Shown piece by piece: positions 47,382 through 56,588 of a stretch of DNA of 64,000 nucleotides. Position 1 is the first letter of the stretch. Each line of letters begins with the position of its first letter. The stretch comes from Paenibacillus_T sp033239625 (lineage in GTDB: Bacteria > Bacillota > Bacilli > Paenibacillales > Paenibacillaceae). The notes beneath the pieces are model-generated. The model searched no databases. It was not told where the DNA came from and was given only the letters and a program-made list of their open reading frames with translations. The position numbers and the translations under genes were made by a program. Location of the stretch: positions 42,178 to 106,177 of the forward strand of contig NZ_BTCK01000020.1 in NCBI RefSeq assembly GCF_033239625.1. The letters run 5' to 3'.

Positions 47382-48296
47382 ATGAAAAGCTTCATCCAAG
47401 AACTTTATCGTAACAAAACGCTGTTCTTTATGATTGCGCCAACTTTGCTGTTCTTTATCGTCTTCTCCTACGTGCCGATGGTGGGTGTCTATTACGCCTT
47501 CACGAGGTTCGACTTCGAGGGCGGATTGTTCGGAAGCGAATTTATCGGCATGAAAAACTTCGAGTTTCTATTCAACTCGGGCGTGCTCTGGAATTTGACC
47601 AAAAACACGGTGCTATATAACATCGCCTTCATCTTAATCAGCAATATACTGCAGCTGCTATGCGCGATTTTCCTCAGCGAGCTGCCGGGCAAGCTGTTCA
47701 AGAAAACGACGCAGTCGATCATGTTCCTGCCGTTCTTCGTCTCGTTCGTACTGGTCGGCGCATTCGTCTTCAACCTGTTCAACTCCGATAACGGCGTTGT
47801 GAACACGGTACTGACGCAGCTTGGCCTGCAGCCATATGACTTCTACGTCCATACGGCGCCTTGGAAATACATCATCGTCTTCTTCCACGTCTGGAAAGGT
47901 CTCGGTTACGGTACGATCATTTATTTGGCAGCTATCATGAGCATCAGCGACGAGTATCATGAAGCGGCGAAGATCGATGGCGCGAACATTTTCCAACGGG
48001 TCAGACATATCATTATGCCGATGCTCGTACCGACGTTCATCCTGCTCATTCTGCTCAGCCTCGGCGGCATTCTGAAGGGACAATTCGACCTGTTCTATCA
48101 AATCATCGGCAACAACGGCATGCTCTACAACTCGACCGACATTATCGATACGTACGTGTATCGCTCGCTCGCAGTCAACTTCGATATCGGCATGGGTACG
48201 GCAGCCGGCTTGTATCAATCGTTCTTCGGCTTCGTCCTTATTCTGACGGTCAACTACATTATTCGGAAGGTGCGCAGCGACTACGCGCTGTTCTAG
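47382..48296 (+). CDS. Sugar ABC transporter permease (LplB type)
   Basis: About 304 residues, ATG 47382 with GTGGAGGTG six bases upstream. Six transmembrane helices; the EAA loop is YHEAAKIDGANIFQRVRHII, contacting the shared MsmX-type ATPase. No ATPase gene is nearby, as usual for this family in Paenibacillus. It pairs with the permease 11 bases downstream and the binding protein after it to import an oligosaccharide, probably released by the GH30 enzymes. Confidence 0.93.
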   Translation: MKSFIQELYRNKTLFFMIAPTLLFFIVFSYVPMVGVYYAFTRFDFEGGLFGSEFIGMKNFEFLFNSGVLWNLTKNTVLYNIAFILISNILQLLCAIFLSELPGKLFKKTTQSIMFLPFFVSFVLVGAFVFNLFNSDNGVVNTVLTQLGLQPYDFYVHTAPWKYIIVFFHVWKGLGYGTIIYLAAIMSISDEYHEAAKIDGANIFQRVRHIIMPMLVPTFILLILLSLGGILKGQFDLFYQIIGNNGMLYNSTDIIDTYVYRSLAVNFDIGMGTAAGLYQSFFGFVLILTVNYIIRKVRSDYALF

Positions 48297-48307
48297 GAGG
48301 AAACGGC

Positions 48308-49195
48308 ATGAAAATTAAAATGGAGAAATCGACAATCGTCTTCAACGCGATCGGGTATACGATCATTACGATTCTGGCCGTGTTGTGCTTGCTGCCCTTC
48401 CTGTTGATCGTATCCGGTTCGTTCACGCCAGAGATGGAAATCATTGCGCAAGGGTTCAAATTAATACCGAAGCAGTTCTCGCTCGACGCGTATTCGGCGG
48501 CATTCAGCAATCCGAAGCAAATATTCGATGGCTATAAGGTGACGGTGCTCGTCACGCTGATCGGTACGGCGCTCGGCTTGTTCCTGACGTCGATGGCGGG
48601 CTTCGTTCTATCGCGCAAGGAGTTCAAATACAAGGATAAGCTGGCATTCTTCATCTACTTCACGACGTTGTTCAGCGGCGGTCTTATCCCTTGGTACATT
48701 ATGATGGTCAAATATTTGGATCTCAAAGACTCTTATCTCGCGCTGCTGCTTCCTGGTCTGCTCAGCGCTTGGAATATCATCCTTATGAAGAACTTTATGA
48801 AATCGATTCCAGAATCCATCACCGAATCGGCCAAAATCGACGGAGCCGGCGAGTTCACGATCTACATGAAGCTCATTCTGCCGCTCTCCACACCAGGTCT
48901 TGCCACGATCGGCTTGTTCATGGCGCTGGGCTACTGGAACGAATGGTTCCTCGCGAATCTGTTCATCACGACGGAATCGAAGTTCCCGCTGCAGTTCCTG
49001 CTCTACAAAATACTTGCAAGCGCAGCCGTCCTGAAGACGAACGTCGCAGGCAATCTGTCGCCGGACTTCCAAGCGCCTGCCGAGACGCTCAAGATGGCGG
49101 CGGCGGTTATCGCAACGGGCCCGATTATTTTCCTGTACCCGTTCGTCCAGCGTTTCTTCGTCAAAGGTCTTACGATTGGCGCAGTCAAAGGTTAG
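48308..49195 (+). CDS. Sugar ABC transporter permease (YtcP/AraQ type)
   Basis: A 295-residue protein; ATG 48308 after CTAGGAGGAAACGGC. Six helices; the EAA motif is ITESAKIDGAGEFTIYMKLI and the C-terminus is FLYPFVQRFFVKGLTIGAVKG, the hallmark ending of YtcP-type permeases. It is the partner of the preceding LplB-type subunit. Confidence 0.93.
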   Translation: MKIKMEKSTIVFNAIGYTIITILAVLCLLPFLLIVSGSFTPEMEIIAQGFKLIPKQFSLDAYSAAFSNPKQIFDGYKVTVLVTLIGTALGLFLTSMAGFVLSRKEFKYKDKLAFFIYFTTLFSGGLIPWYIMMVKYLDLKDSYLALLLPGLLSAWNIILMKNFMKSIPESITESAKIDGAGEFTIYMKLILPLSTPGLATIGLFMALGYWNEWFLANLFITTESKFPLQFLLYKILASAAVLKTNVAGNLSPDFQAPAETLKMAAAVIATGPIIFLYPFVQRFFVKGLTIGAVKG

Positions 49196-49252
49196 AACCG
49201 GCATAACCCGGCTAACATAGATGCTTTCTTACTATAAGGAGGAGTCAAGGGC

Positions 49253-50866
49253 ATGAAGAAACAGATAAAGAAATTCAGCGCGCTGCTTGTCGCGAATGTG
49301 ATGTTGGTAACGGCGCTTGCGGCATGCGGCAGCAGCTCGGACAAAGAAACGTCGCAAGGCAAAGGAACAGAGACGAAGATCGATACGGCCGCAACGGATA
49401 CGAGCGGCGAGGCGGCAGACGCGTCCAAACCGGATACGTCGAAGAAAGTCCAGCTCGTCTGGTATCTGCTCGGCGATGCGCACAAGGATACGCCTAAAGT
49501 CGTTGAAGAGTGGAACAAGATGCTCGAGAAAGATCTCAACGTAACGGTGAAGCTGAACTTCACGACGTGGACGGATTGGATGACGAAGTATAACTTGATG
49601 CTCGCTTCCGGCGAGAAAGTCGATATGATCTTCGCCTCTTCATGGGCGGATTACTACAAATTCGCAAATCAAGGCGCGTTCATGCCGCTTGATGATCTGC
49701 TGCCGACATACGCGCCGGAGACGTGGAAGAGCGTACCGGAGCAGGATTGGAAAGAAGCGACGGTTAACGGCAAAATCTATGCCGTGCCTGCGACGTATCC
49801 GGAATATACGCCGGACGGCATCGTGTACCGCGAGGACTGGAGAAAAGAGCTGAATCTGCCAGAAATCAAGGACCTCGATTCGATCGAAGCGTACCTGGAT
49901 GGCGTGAAGAAATCGAAGAACGTAACGCCGATCAACGGCAAAGCGTACAACGAAATTTTCACCATGTTCAAAGCGTACAACAACTACCAGCAAATCGGCG
50001 GCGACAGCGGCGTCGTTGTAGCGAAGTCGTATGATACGCCGCGTGATATCGTTGCTTATCCGTTCACGACGGAGTTCGAGCAATGGGCGCACAAGATGAA
50101 AGAGTGGAAAGACAAAGGCTTCTGGAAATCCGATACGCTGTCCGACCAGAAGGAAGCGGGCGACGCAATCAAGACAGGTCAAGGCGCCGTGTACTGGCGT
50201 AACGCACCGGGTGCAGGCGGCTACATCATGGGTCTGCAAACGTCGAATCCAGACATTGAGATGGGTTACTTCCCTTTCAGCCGTTTCAACAACCTGACGA
50301 TGCCTACGCTGTCGGTTAACAACGCAATGGCGATTCCGAAGAGCGCGCCGAACCCAGAGCGTTCCCTGATGGTGCTGGACAAACTGCGCAACGATCCGAA
50401 GTACTATGACCTGATGAACTATGGTCTCGAAGGCACGAACTACTCGGTCGATACAACAGACAGCAAGTATATCGTTTCTCCGCCGGCAGGCACGCCGAAG
50501 GACGACAAAGAGCATACGGCATACGGCGTTGCAAGCTGGGGCTACCGCGTCGAGTCGATGGAACGCGTGAAGCAAGCAGGCGGCTGGCCAGGTTTCGATG
50601 CGCTGCTGGAAGAATTCAAATCGCAGAGCAAGCCGAACATCTTCGCAGGCGTTCTGATGGACTATGCACCGGTGAAATCGCAGCAAGCAGCCGTCAACTC
50701 GGTTATCCAGCAGTACGGCATGCCGATCATGATGGGTCTCGTACCGGACGTGGACAAGGCGATTGCGAACTACCGCAAGCAGCTTGAAGCAGCCGGCGTG
50801 AACGATGTTATGGACTACATCAAAGAGCAAGCGAACAAGTACTTTGACTCGCAAGGCATCAAATAA
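49253..50866 (+). CDS. Sugar ABC transporter substrate-binding lipoprotein (DUF3502 type)
   Basis: A 537-residue protein; AAGGAGGAGTC upstream. The signal peptide ends in lipobox LAAC (Cys25), followed by a Ser/Thr/Asp-rich linker. The binding fold includes VQLVWYLLGDAHKDTPKVVE, WADYYKFANQGAFMPLDDLL and IYAVPATYPEYTPDGIVYRE; the C-terminal segment (about 400-537) is the DUF3502 region found with LplB/YtcP permeases. It captures the oligosaccharide for import. A hairpin after the gene may limit read-through into the enzyme genes. Confidence 0.93.
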   Translation: MKKQIKKFSALLVANVMLVTALAACGSSSDKETSQGKGTETKIDTAATDTSGEAADASKPDTSKKVQLVWYLLGDAHKDTPKVVEEWNKMLEKDLNVTVKLNFTTWTDWMTKYNLMLASGEKVDMIFASSWADYYKFANQGAFMPLDDLLPTYAPETWKSVPEQDWKEATVNGKIYAVPATYPEYTPDGIVYREDWRKELNLPEIKDLDSIEAYLDGVKKSKNVTPINGKAYNEIFTMFKAYNNYQQIGGDSGVVVAKSYDTPRDIVAYPFTTEFEQWAHKMKEWKDKGFWKSDTLSDQKEAGDAIKTGQGAVYWRNAPGAGGYIMGLQTSNPDIEMGYFPFSRFNNLTMPTLSVNNAMAIPKSAPNPERSLMVLDKLRNDPKYYDLMNYGLEGTNYSVDTTDSKYIVSPPAGTPKDDKEHTAYGVASWGYRVESMERVKQAGGWPGFDALLEEFKSQSKPNIFAGVLMDYAPVKSQQAAVNSVIQQYGMPIMMGLVPDVDKAIANYRKQLEAAGVNDVMDYIKEQANKYFDSQGIK

Positions 50867-50891
50867 TAAATAAACGTTAATCATCAAGCTC

Positions 50892-50970
50892 CAGGGGGAT
50901 GTTCAATGACTTACGCGACAGCTGCAATAGAAGGGGCTGCCGTGCGGTCCGCATCCCCCTGTTTGAGTTT
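50892..50970 (+). terminator. Attenuator-like hairpin between binding protein and GH2
   Basis: CAGGGGGATG / CATCCCCCTG (50892-50901, 50952-50961), perfect 10 bp with a 50-base loop, then TTTGAGTTT. It is placed to let only part of the transcript reach the enzyme genes. Confidence 0.55.
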
Positions 50971-50990
50971 AACGAAAGAGGAGAGCAATC

Positions 50991-52988
50991 ATGCTGCAGA
51001 CGACAATGACGCTGAATACAATCGACGGCGTGAGCATTCCTTATCAGAACGGCATGCCGGTACCGTCCTTCGAGGAGCAGAACCGTACGGTCATCTCTTT
51101 GAATGGCGAATGGATGAAGCGGCGTCTAGCGATGGATCATTCGTTCTCGCTTGCCCCGCGCGGCGAGCAATGGCTGCGGGAGCTTACGGAGAAGGAGGAC
51201 GATTACGTTCGAGGCGATGCGGCGCAGCAGTGGACAACGCATACCGTACCGATGCCGGAAAACCAATTGAGCGGAGCGGCCGAGGCGAAGGCAGCCGAGA
51301 CGTATGAGGACGGCGTCTGGTACCGGCGCACATTCGTAGTGGAGCATCTGGATCGAAGTCTCGTCTATACATTCAAATCGCTTGGCATCAGCTATGTCGC
51401 TGATTTATGGGTGAACGGCAGCTGGATCGGGTATCACGAGGGCGGCTTTACGCCGTTCGCATTTGATGTGACCACTGCGCTGCGAGAGGGCGAGAATGAC
51501 ATTCGCATTCGCGTCGATAATCCGCCTTGGGGAAGCCGCATCGATACGATTCCTGCAGTGGCGGGCACCGATTTCTTCAACTATACAGGCATCATTCAAG
51601 ATTTATGGATCGAGGCCGCGCCGGCATCCTCGATCGTTAGGGCCGACATCGTTCCGCTCGATACGGACGGACGGCTGCAAGTGACAGTGGTGGTGGACAA
51701 TCGGGGGCATGCTGCGTCCTATGTCTGCTTGGAGGGAAGCTTGTTCGAAGCAGATCCGCGGTCGGACCATTTTCTCGCATCGCCGCAAGCATCGACGATT
51801 GCAGATATACCGGCTGCTATCAATAGGGAGATGCGCAGTATGCTGACGCTTCAGCCGGGGGAAGCGAGGGTCGTTCGATTCGAGACGACCGTGCTCAATC
51901 CGAAGCTGTGGTCCGCTTGGCAGCCGAACCTGTACGTGGCGTCATTTACGCTGACCGCTCTGATCCAAGGCGGAGCAGCCGAGTCGAAGGATACGTTCTG
52001 TACGCAGTTCGGCATTCGGACGATACGGACGCGCGGCACGCAGATCGAGCTGAACGGTTCGCCGTTGTTCTTGGCGGGAATCGCTCGTCACGAGGAATGG
52101 CCGGATACCGGCAGAACCGCTTCATGGGATCGTATCCTCGCCGATCTGAAGCAGATCCGGGGGATGAATGCCAATATGGTTCGCACGGGTCATTACCCGA
52201 ACCATCTGCACACCTATGTCTTGCTTGATAGGCTGGGATTGCTGGCGATGAGCGAAATTCCGCTCTGGCAGTTCGAGACGGAGCATTACGAGGCGCAGAA
52301 CGAGAAGCGGCTGGCGGATCAAATGTGGCGGGAGATGGTGTTCTCGCAGTACAACCGGCCATCGGTCATCATGTGGAGCACGCAGAACGAATCCAAGGAT
52401 GTGTGGCTCCGCCTTGCTTATAACGAGCGCCTGACGGCCGACCTGCGCGGCAGCTATGACGACGGCCGGCTGCTGACGCAAAGCTCGGCTGCCGATCAGC
52501 CGGGGCCGCATGATCCGTCCATGGCTCCTCTCGATGTAGCGGCATGGACGATGTACTTTGGCATTTTTCACGGCGGCACTTATTACGAAGGTACACGCGA
52601 TTTTCTAGAGGAGGCCCATCGGGCTTATCCGAATAAGCCTATTCTGAATACGGAATTCGGCCATTGGACGGCAGGAGCCGATTCGGAAGAAGCGAAGCAG
52701 GTGGCGACTTACCGGGATACCATGCGGGCGCTGATGGAGCATGCAACGGTGAGCGATGCAGGAGAGTGGCGGCCTGATGGGTACGTAGCCGGCATCGATT
52801 TCTGGATTATGTATGACTGGTACGTCAATCACAACAATTGGATCGATACGTTCGGCATTTGTCATATGGATCGTACGACAGAGAAGCAGGTTGCTGCTCA
52901 TATCAGAGCCGACTATCAGTCCCTTACAGGAGACAGCGGCGGCGTTGTCACGGTGCGGGAAGGGGTACGCAATGAAACGAGTTGTTAG
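50991..52988 (+). CDS. Glycoside hydrolase family 2 protein
   Basis: A 665-residue protein without signal peptide. The N-terminal sugar-binding jelly roll (about 30-210) has WYRRTFVVEHLD, LWVNGSWIGYHEGGFTPFAF and FFNYTGIIQDLWIEA. An Ig-like domain (about 215-345) and a TIM barrel follow. The acid/base Glu is in MWSTQNESKD and the nucleophile Glu in PILNTEFGHW. The fold is closest to beta-glucuronidase/beta-galactosidase-type GH2. It acts on imported oligosaccharides in the cytoplasm; the precise sugar is not predictable. AAGAGGAGAGCAATC precedes ATG 50991. It overlaps the next gene by 17 bases. Confidence 0.88.
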   Translation: MLQTTMTLNTIDGVSIPYQNGMPVPSFEEQNRTVISLNGEWMKRRLAMDHSFSLAPRGEQWLRELTEKEDDYVRGDAAQQWTTHTVPMPENQLSGAAEAKAAETYEDGVWYRRTFVVEHLDRSLVYTFKSLGISYVADLWVNGSWIGYHEGGFTPFAFDVTTALREGENDIRIRVDNPPWGSRIDTIPAVAGTDFFNYTGIIQDLWIEAAPASSIVRADIVPLDTDGRLQVTVVVDNRGHAASYVCLEGSLFEADPRSDHFLASPQASTIADIPAAINREMRSMLTLQPGEARVVRFETTVLNPKLWSAWQPNLYVASFTLTALIQGGAAESKDTFCTQFGIRTIRTRGTQIELNGSPLFLAGIARHEEWPDTGRTASWDRILADLKQIRGMNANMVRTGHYPNHLHTYVLLDRLGLLAMSEIPLWQFETEHYEAQNEKRLADQMWREMVFSQYNRPSVIMWSTQNESKDVWLRLAYNERLTADLRGSYDDGRLLTQSSAADQPGPHDPSMAPLDVAAWTMYFGIFHGGTYYEGTRDFLEEAHRAYPNKPILNTEFGHWTAGADSEEAKQVATYRDTMRALMEHATVSDAGEWRPDGYVAGIDFWIMYDWYVNHNNWIDTFGICHMDRTTEKQVAAHIRADYQSLTGDSGGVVTVREGVRNETSC

Positions 52989-54417
52989 CAGTGCGCTGGC
53001 TGGCGTTCTGCTCGTTGGCCTGACTGCTGCATGCAGTGGTGTTGGAGGCGATTCGGCGTCGAATCAGGTGCAGGTGTGGCTGACGACGGCGGATAAGAGC
53101 AAGCTGCTATCGCAAGAAGAGAGCGTGAAGCTGACATCCGGCGAGGACGCACAGGCTGGCGGCATCGTGCTCGACGAGACGACGAAATATCAACAGATGG
53201 ACGGTTTCGGCGCATCGATGACCGATTCGTCTGCTTACTTGATCGCCAGTAAAATGTCCGAGCAGCAGCGGGAGACGTTGATGGATCAGCTGTTCGACCA
53301 CGAGCAGGGCATCGGCATCAGCTATATGCGCATTCCGATCGGCGCATCGGATTTTGCACGGACGCTGTATTCGTATGATGAAATGCCTGCAGGTCAAACG
53401 GACCCGCAGCTCGCCAATTTCTCGATTGATCACGACAAGGAGTTTCTCATTCCGACGCTGAAGCAGGCGCTTGCGATCAACCCTGATCTGAAGCTGATGG
53501 GCAGCCCGTGGAGCGCGCCGGGATGGATGAAGACGAGCGAGTCGATGATCGGCGGCGGTCTGAAGCCGGAAGCCTACAAACCGTATGCGAACTATTTCAC
53601 GAAGTTTATTAAGGCGTTCGAAGCGGAGGGCGTACCTTTCGATGCTGTTACGCCGCAGAACGAGCCCCATTATGTGCCTGACAATTATCCCGGCATGCGG
53701 ATGGAGCCGTTCGAGCAGGCGGAATGGATCAAGGGCAATCTTGGTCCGGCCTTCGAGAAGGAAGGCATCAAGTCGAAGATCGTCATCTGGGATCATAACT
53801 GGGATGAGTATTATTATCCGATGACCGTGCTAGGCGATGCAGAGGCGAACCGCTATATCGATGGCTCAGCGTTCCATGGGTATGCAGGCGAGGTTGACAA
53901 CCAATCCAAAGTGCATGATGCATACCCGGATAAAAATATGTATTTCACCGAAGTTTCCGGCGGCGCATGGGCGACCGAGTTCGGCGGCAATTTGAAGTGG
54001 GATATGCACAACTTGATTATCGGCGCGACGCGCAACTGGGCGAAGGTCGTATTGAAATGGAACTTGGCGCTCGACGAGCATTATGGGCCGACGATCGGCG
54101 GCTGCCAGAACTGCATGGGCTTCGTGACGATCGATCAGCATTCGGGCGACGTAACGTTCAATTCCGATTATTACTCGATTGGCCATGCGAGCAAATTCGT
54201 CCGCAGCGGCGCCTATCGAATCGAATCGGGTCCTTCGGACGAAGAAGGAATCGAGCAGGTCGCGTTCCAGAACCCGGACGGCTCCATCGCGCTTATTGCG
54301 ATGAACAGCGCCGGGGAGGAGCGGGAGCTTCATGTTCGCCATGGCAGCAAGTCGTTCTCTTATAAGCTGCCTGCGGGCGCGGCGGCGACGTTCGTTCTGC
54401 CGGCTGCAAAGACCTGA
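52972..54417 (+). CDS. GH30 glycoside hydrolase, lipoprotein
   Basis: About 481 residues; ATG 52972 with GGGAAGGGG nearby and a signal peptide ending in lipobox TAAC, so it is anchored on the outer face of the membrane. The GH30 barrel plus beta-sandwich starts at KYQQMDGFGASMTDSSAYLI. Acid/base Glu is in TPQNEPHY, nucleophile Glu in FTEVSGG, and GGCQNCMGFVTID is typical of beta-1,6-glucanase-like members. Expected activity is on beta-1,6-glucan or related glucosides. It overlaps the GH2 gene, so it is translationally coupled. Confidence 0.88.
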   Translation: MKRVVSSALAGVLLVGLTAACSGVGGDSASNQVQVWLTTADKSKLLSQEESVKLTSGEDAQAGGIVLDETTKYQQMDGFGASMTDSSAYLIASKMSEQQRETLMDQLFDHEQGIGISYMRIPIGASDFARTLYSYDEMPAGQTDPQLANFSIDHDKEFLIPTLKQALAINPDLKLMGSPWSAPGWMKTSESMIGGGLKPEAYKPYANYFTKFIKAFEAEGVPFDAVTPQNEPHYVPDNYPGMRMEPFEQAEWIKGNLGPAFEKEGIKSKIVIWDHNWDEYYYPMTVLGDAEANRYIDGSAFHGYAGEVDNQSKVHDAYPDKNMYFTEVSGGAWATEFGGNLKWDMHNLIIGATRNWAKVVLKWNLALDEHYGPTIGGCQNCMGFVTIDQHSGDVTFNSDYYSIGHASKFVRSGAYRIESGPSDEEGIEQVAFQNPDGSIALIAMNSAGEERELHVRHGSKSFSYKLPAGAAATFVLPAAKT

Positions 54418-54454
54418 TAAATAGAGAAATTACATTGATCTGGAGGGGAATCAA

Positions 54455-55828
54455 TTGACTAACCATGAAGTCGAAGTATGGATCAGCTCGGAGCTGGATC
54501 CTGGCCGCGGCCGTTGGTTCGAAGGGCCGCATGCGGCTGATTATGCACTGAGCCCTCAGCCGAATCTGGCGTTGACATCGCCTGCTCCGTCGACAGCAAC
54601 GACGATAATTGTAAAGCCGGAGCATACGTATCAACAAATGCTTGGCATCGGCACCTCGCTGGAAGAAACGACAATCCACAACCTGGCGAAGATGGATAAG
54701 GAGCAGCAAGCCGCTATCATCCAACAGCTGACCGATCGGGAGAGCGGCATCGGGTTCAATCTGTTCCGACTGACGATCGGAACGTCGGACTTCACGGCAG
54801 AGCCGTTCTATACGTACAACGATCTGGAGGAAGGGGAGACCGACTTCGAGATGAAGCGGTTCTCGATCCAGAAGGATATCGATCTCCATATTATCCCGAC
54901 GGTTCAGCAGCTGTTGGAGGCTGCGCCCGACACCGTATTCTTCGCTTCGCCGTGGAGCCCGCCTGCTTGGATGAAGACGAATGGCAGCTTGAAGCGCGGC
55001 AGTCTGAAGGAAGGTGCGGAGTATACCGAAGCGCTCGCTCGTTATTATCGGATGGCGATTCAGGCGTACGAGCAGCACGGCATTCCGATCTATGCGATGA
55101 CGCTGCAGAATGAACCGCTGCTGGAGATCGATTATCCGAGCTGCCATATGACCCCAGCCAGACAGAAGGAGCTTGCGGTTGCGCTAAGACGCGAATTCGA
55201 GGCGCATGGCATGAAGACGAAGCTGTGGATCTTCGACCATAATTGCATCGATGCATGGGATTATATATCGCCGATTCTCAATGATGAAGAAGGACGAGAT
55301 GTCGTGGACGGTCTTGCACTCCACGATTACGAGGGATCGCTGGCGATTATGAGCGAGCTGCATGCTGCATACCCGGATAAACCGATTTATCTAACGGAAC
55401 GGGCAGTGTGGGGGACCGCAGGAGCCGACCGCATGGCGCAGTACTTCCGCAACTATGCCTCCAGCTACAATGCGTGGGTGACGATGCTGGACAGCCGGAT
55501 CGGCACCCATCAGTGGGTCGGTACGCCTGGACCAACGATGCTCGTGCAGGATGCCTCGGAGCCGGATCGTTACTGGCGGACGCCGGAATATTACTTGCTT
55601 GGGCAATATGCGCGATTCGTACGGCCCGGCGCGTTCCGAGTTGAGAGCACGTACGGCTCGGAGGATACGGTGACGAACGTTGCGTTCCGCAATCCGGACG
55701 GCGATCTGGTGGCCGTCGTCATCAATCAGACGGACGAGGAACAGCCATTCCGCGTGTTGTGTGAAGGCAAGCAGTTCATGGCAGTGCTTCCTGCTCGTGC
55801 AATCGGAACCTATGTATGGCGCAGCTAG
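54455..55828 (+). CDS. GH30 glycoside hydrolase, no signal peptide
   Basis: A 457-residue protein; TTG start 54455 with GGAGGGG upstream. There is no signal peptide or lipobox, so it is intracellular. The GH30 barrel has TYQQMLGIGTSLEETTIHNL, acid/base in TLQNEPLL and nucleophile in YLTERAVWG, then the beta-sandwich ending VLPARAIGTYVWRS. It is the most divergent of the four GH30 paralogues; it lacks the GGCxxCxG segment. It probably cleaves imported oligosaccharides. It lies 37 bases after the lipoprotein GH30 and is the last gene of the importer operon. Confidence 0.85.
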   Translation: MTNHEVEVWISSELDPGRGRWFEGPHAADYALSPQPNLALTSPAPSTATTIIVKPEHTYQQMLGIGTSLEETTIHNLAKMDKEQQAAIIQQLTDRESGIGFNLFRLTIGTSDFTAEPFYTYNDLEEGETDFEMKRFSIQKDIDLHIIPTVQQLLEAAPDTVFFASPWSPPAWMKTNGSLKRGSLKEGAEYTEALARYYRMAIQAYEQHGIPIYAMTLQNEPLLEIDYPSCHMTPARQKELAVALRREFEAHGMKTKLWIFDHNCIDAWDYISPILNDEEGRDVVDGLALHDYEGSLAIMSELHAAYPDKPIYLTERAVWGTAGADRMAQYFRNYASSYNAWVTMLDSRIGTHQWVGTPGPTMLVQDASEPDRYWRTPEYYLLGQYARFVRPGAFRVESTYGSEDTVTNVAFRNPDGDLVAVVINQTDEEQPFRVLCEGKQFMAVLPARAIGTYVWRS

Positions 55829-56163
55829 TATAGAGTTATTTGTGCATATCGCAGCTTACGCACATAAGTGTACAGGTTAAGCCAAGGGCTTCAACGGTTC
55901 GCTCGCCTATCGTAATTCTACTAAGGGATTCGAAGGGCGGGCGTTCCAAGGCTGCCGAATGCGTCCGGTTGCGAAGCGTTCTGACGATGTTTAGGAGGTG
56001 GTCTAGCCCAAAGATATAATCTTGAAGCTGTCTATCGCTTCGCATTCTAAGAATCCCCCTGGGTTGGTGAACTGGAGGTAGAATTACCGCGATGCTTATG
56101 CGTTTCGGGAATTTATAAGGGGACAAATATCTTGCCTCTCCCTCCGCTTTAATCTTAATGCCA

Positions 56164-56473
56164 TTTTGGCTAAAGAACCTTAGCAGCGCTATTCGTCGTG
56201 AACACGGCTTATTTACTCGTTAACGAATTGTAGACGTACTATTTGGGAGAAATGCGTGTAGTAGGTTAGGTTTTGTTCCATATAGAGTGTTCTCGATTCG
56301 TTACAGCGACGAGCGTTCCACCAAGGGCAGATAGCGTGTGCTCAGTTCGTTACTTCGTTCATTCTTAGGAGTCGACTGATTTTTGGCTGAAGAACCTCAG
56401 CAATGCTATTCGCCGTGGACACGGCTTGTTTTCTCCCTAACGAATTGTAGACGCACTATCGGGGAGAAATGCG
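56164..56473. repeat. 93-bp direct repeat pair in the gap before the SLH-anchored GH30
   Basis: The gap 55829-56588 has no supported gene. It contains two 93-base copies (56164-56256 and 56381-56473, offset 217) sharing blocks such as TTTTGGCT, AAGAACCT, GCTATTCG, ACACGGCTT, TAACGAATTGTAGACG and GAGAAATGCG. Copies differ by scattered substitutions with no indels. They are not coding in any consistent frame. Confidence 0.75.
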
Positions 56474-56492
56474 ATTAATTAGTGTCGTTAAA

Positions 56493-56513
56493 AATGAAAT
56501 CGATTACATTTTA
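56493..56513 (+). promoter_or_regulatory. Operator upstream of SLH-anchored GH30
   Basis: AATGAAATCGATTACATTTTA; 18 bases are identical to 47338-47355. TGAAATCGATTACA (56495-56508) fits the CcpA cre consensus TGWAANCGNTNWCA exactly. It lies 76 bases before ATG 56589. Confidence 0.7.
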
Positions 56514-56588
56514 TGAGATTAATGAATGCATAAGATTAGTCGCTCGATGTATACCATTCCATTGATACGAAGGGGAGTAACCATTCGA

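Noticed and set aside
49640..50887. A 415-residue minus-strand frame opposite the sugar-binding protein
   Set aside because: Arg/Val/Leu-rich shadow without SD or motifs; the plus strand encodes a clear lipoprotein.
55836..56126. A 96-residue minus-strand frame after the intracellular GH30
   Set aside because: No SD, basic/hydrophobic composition of random sequence, no motif.
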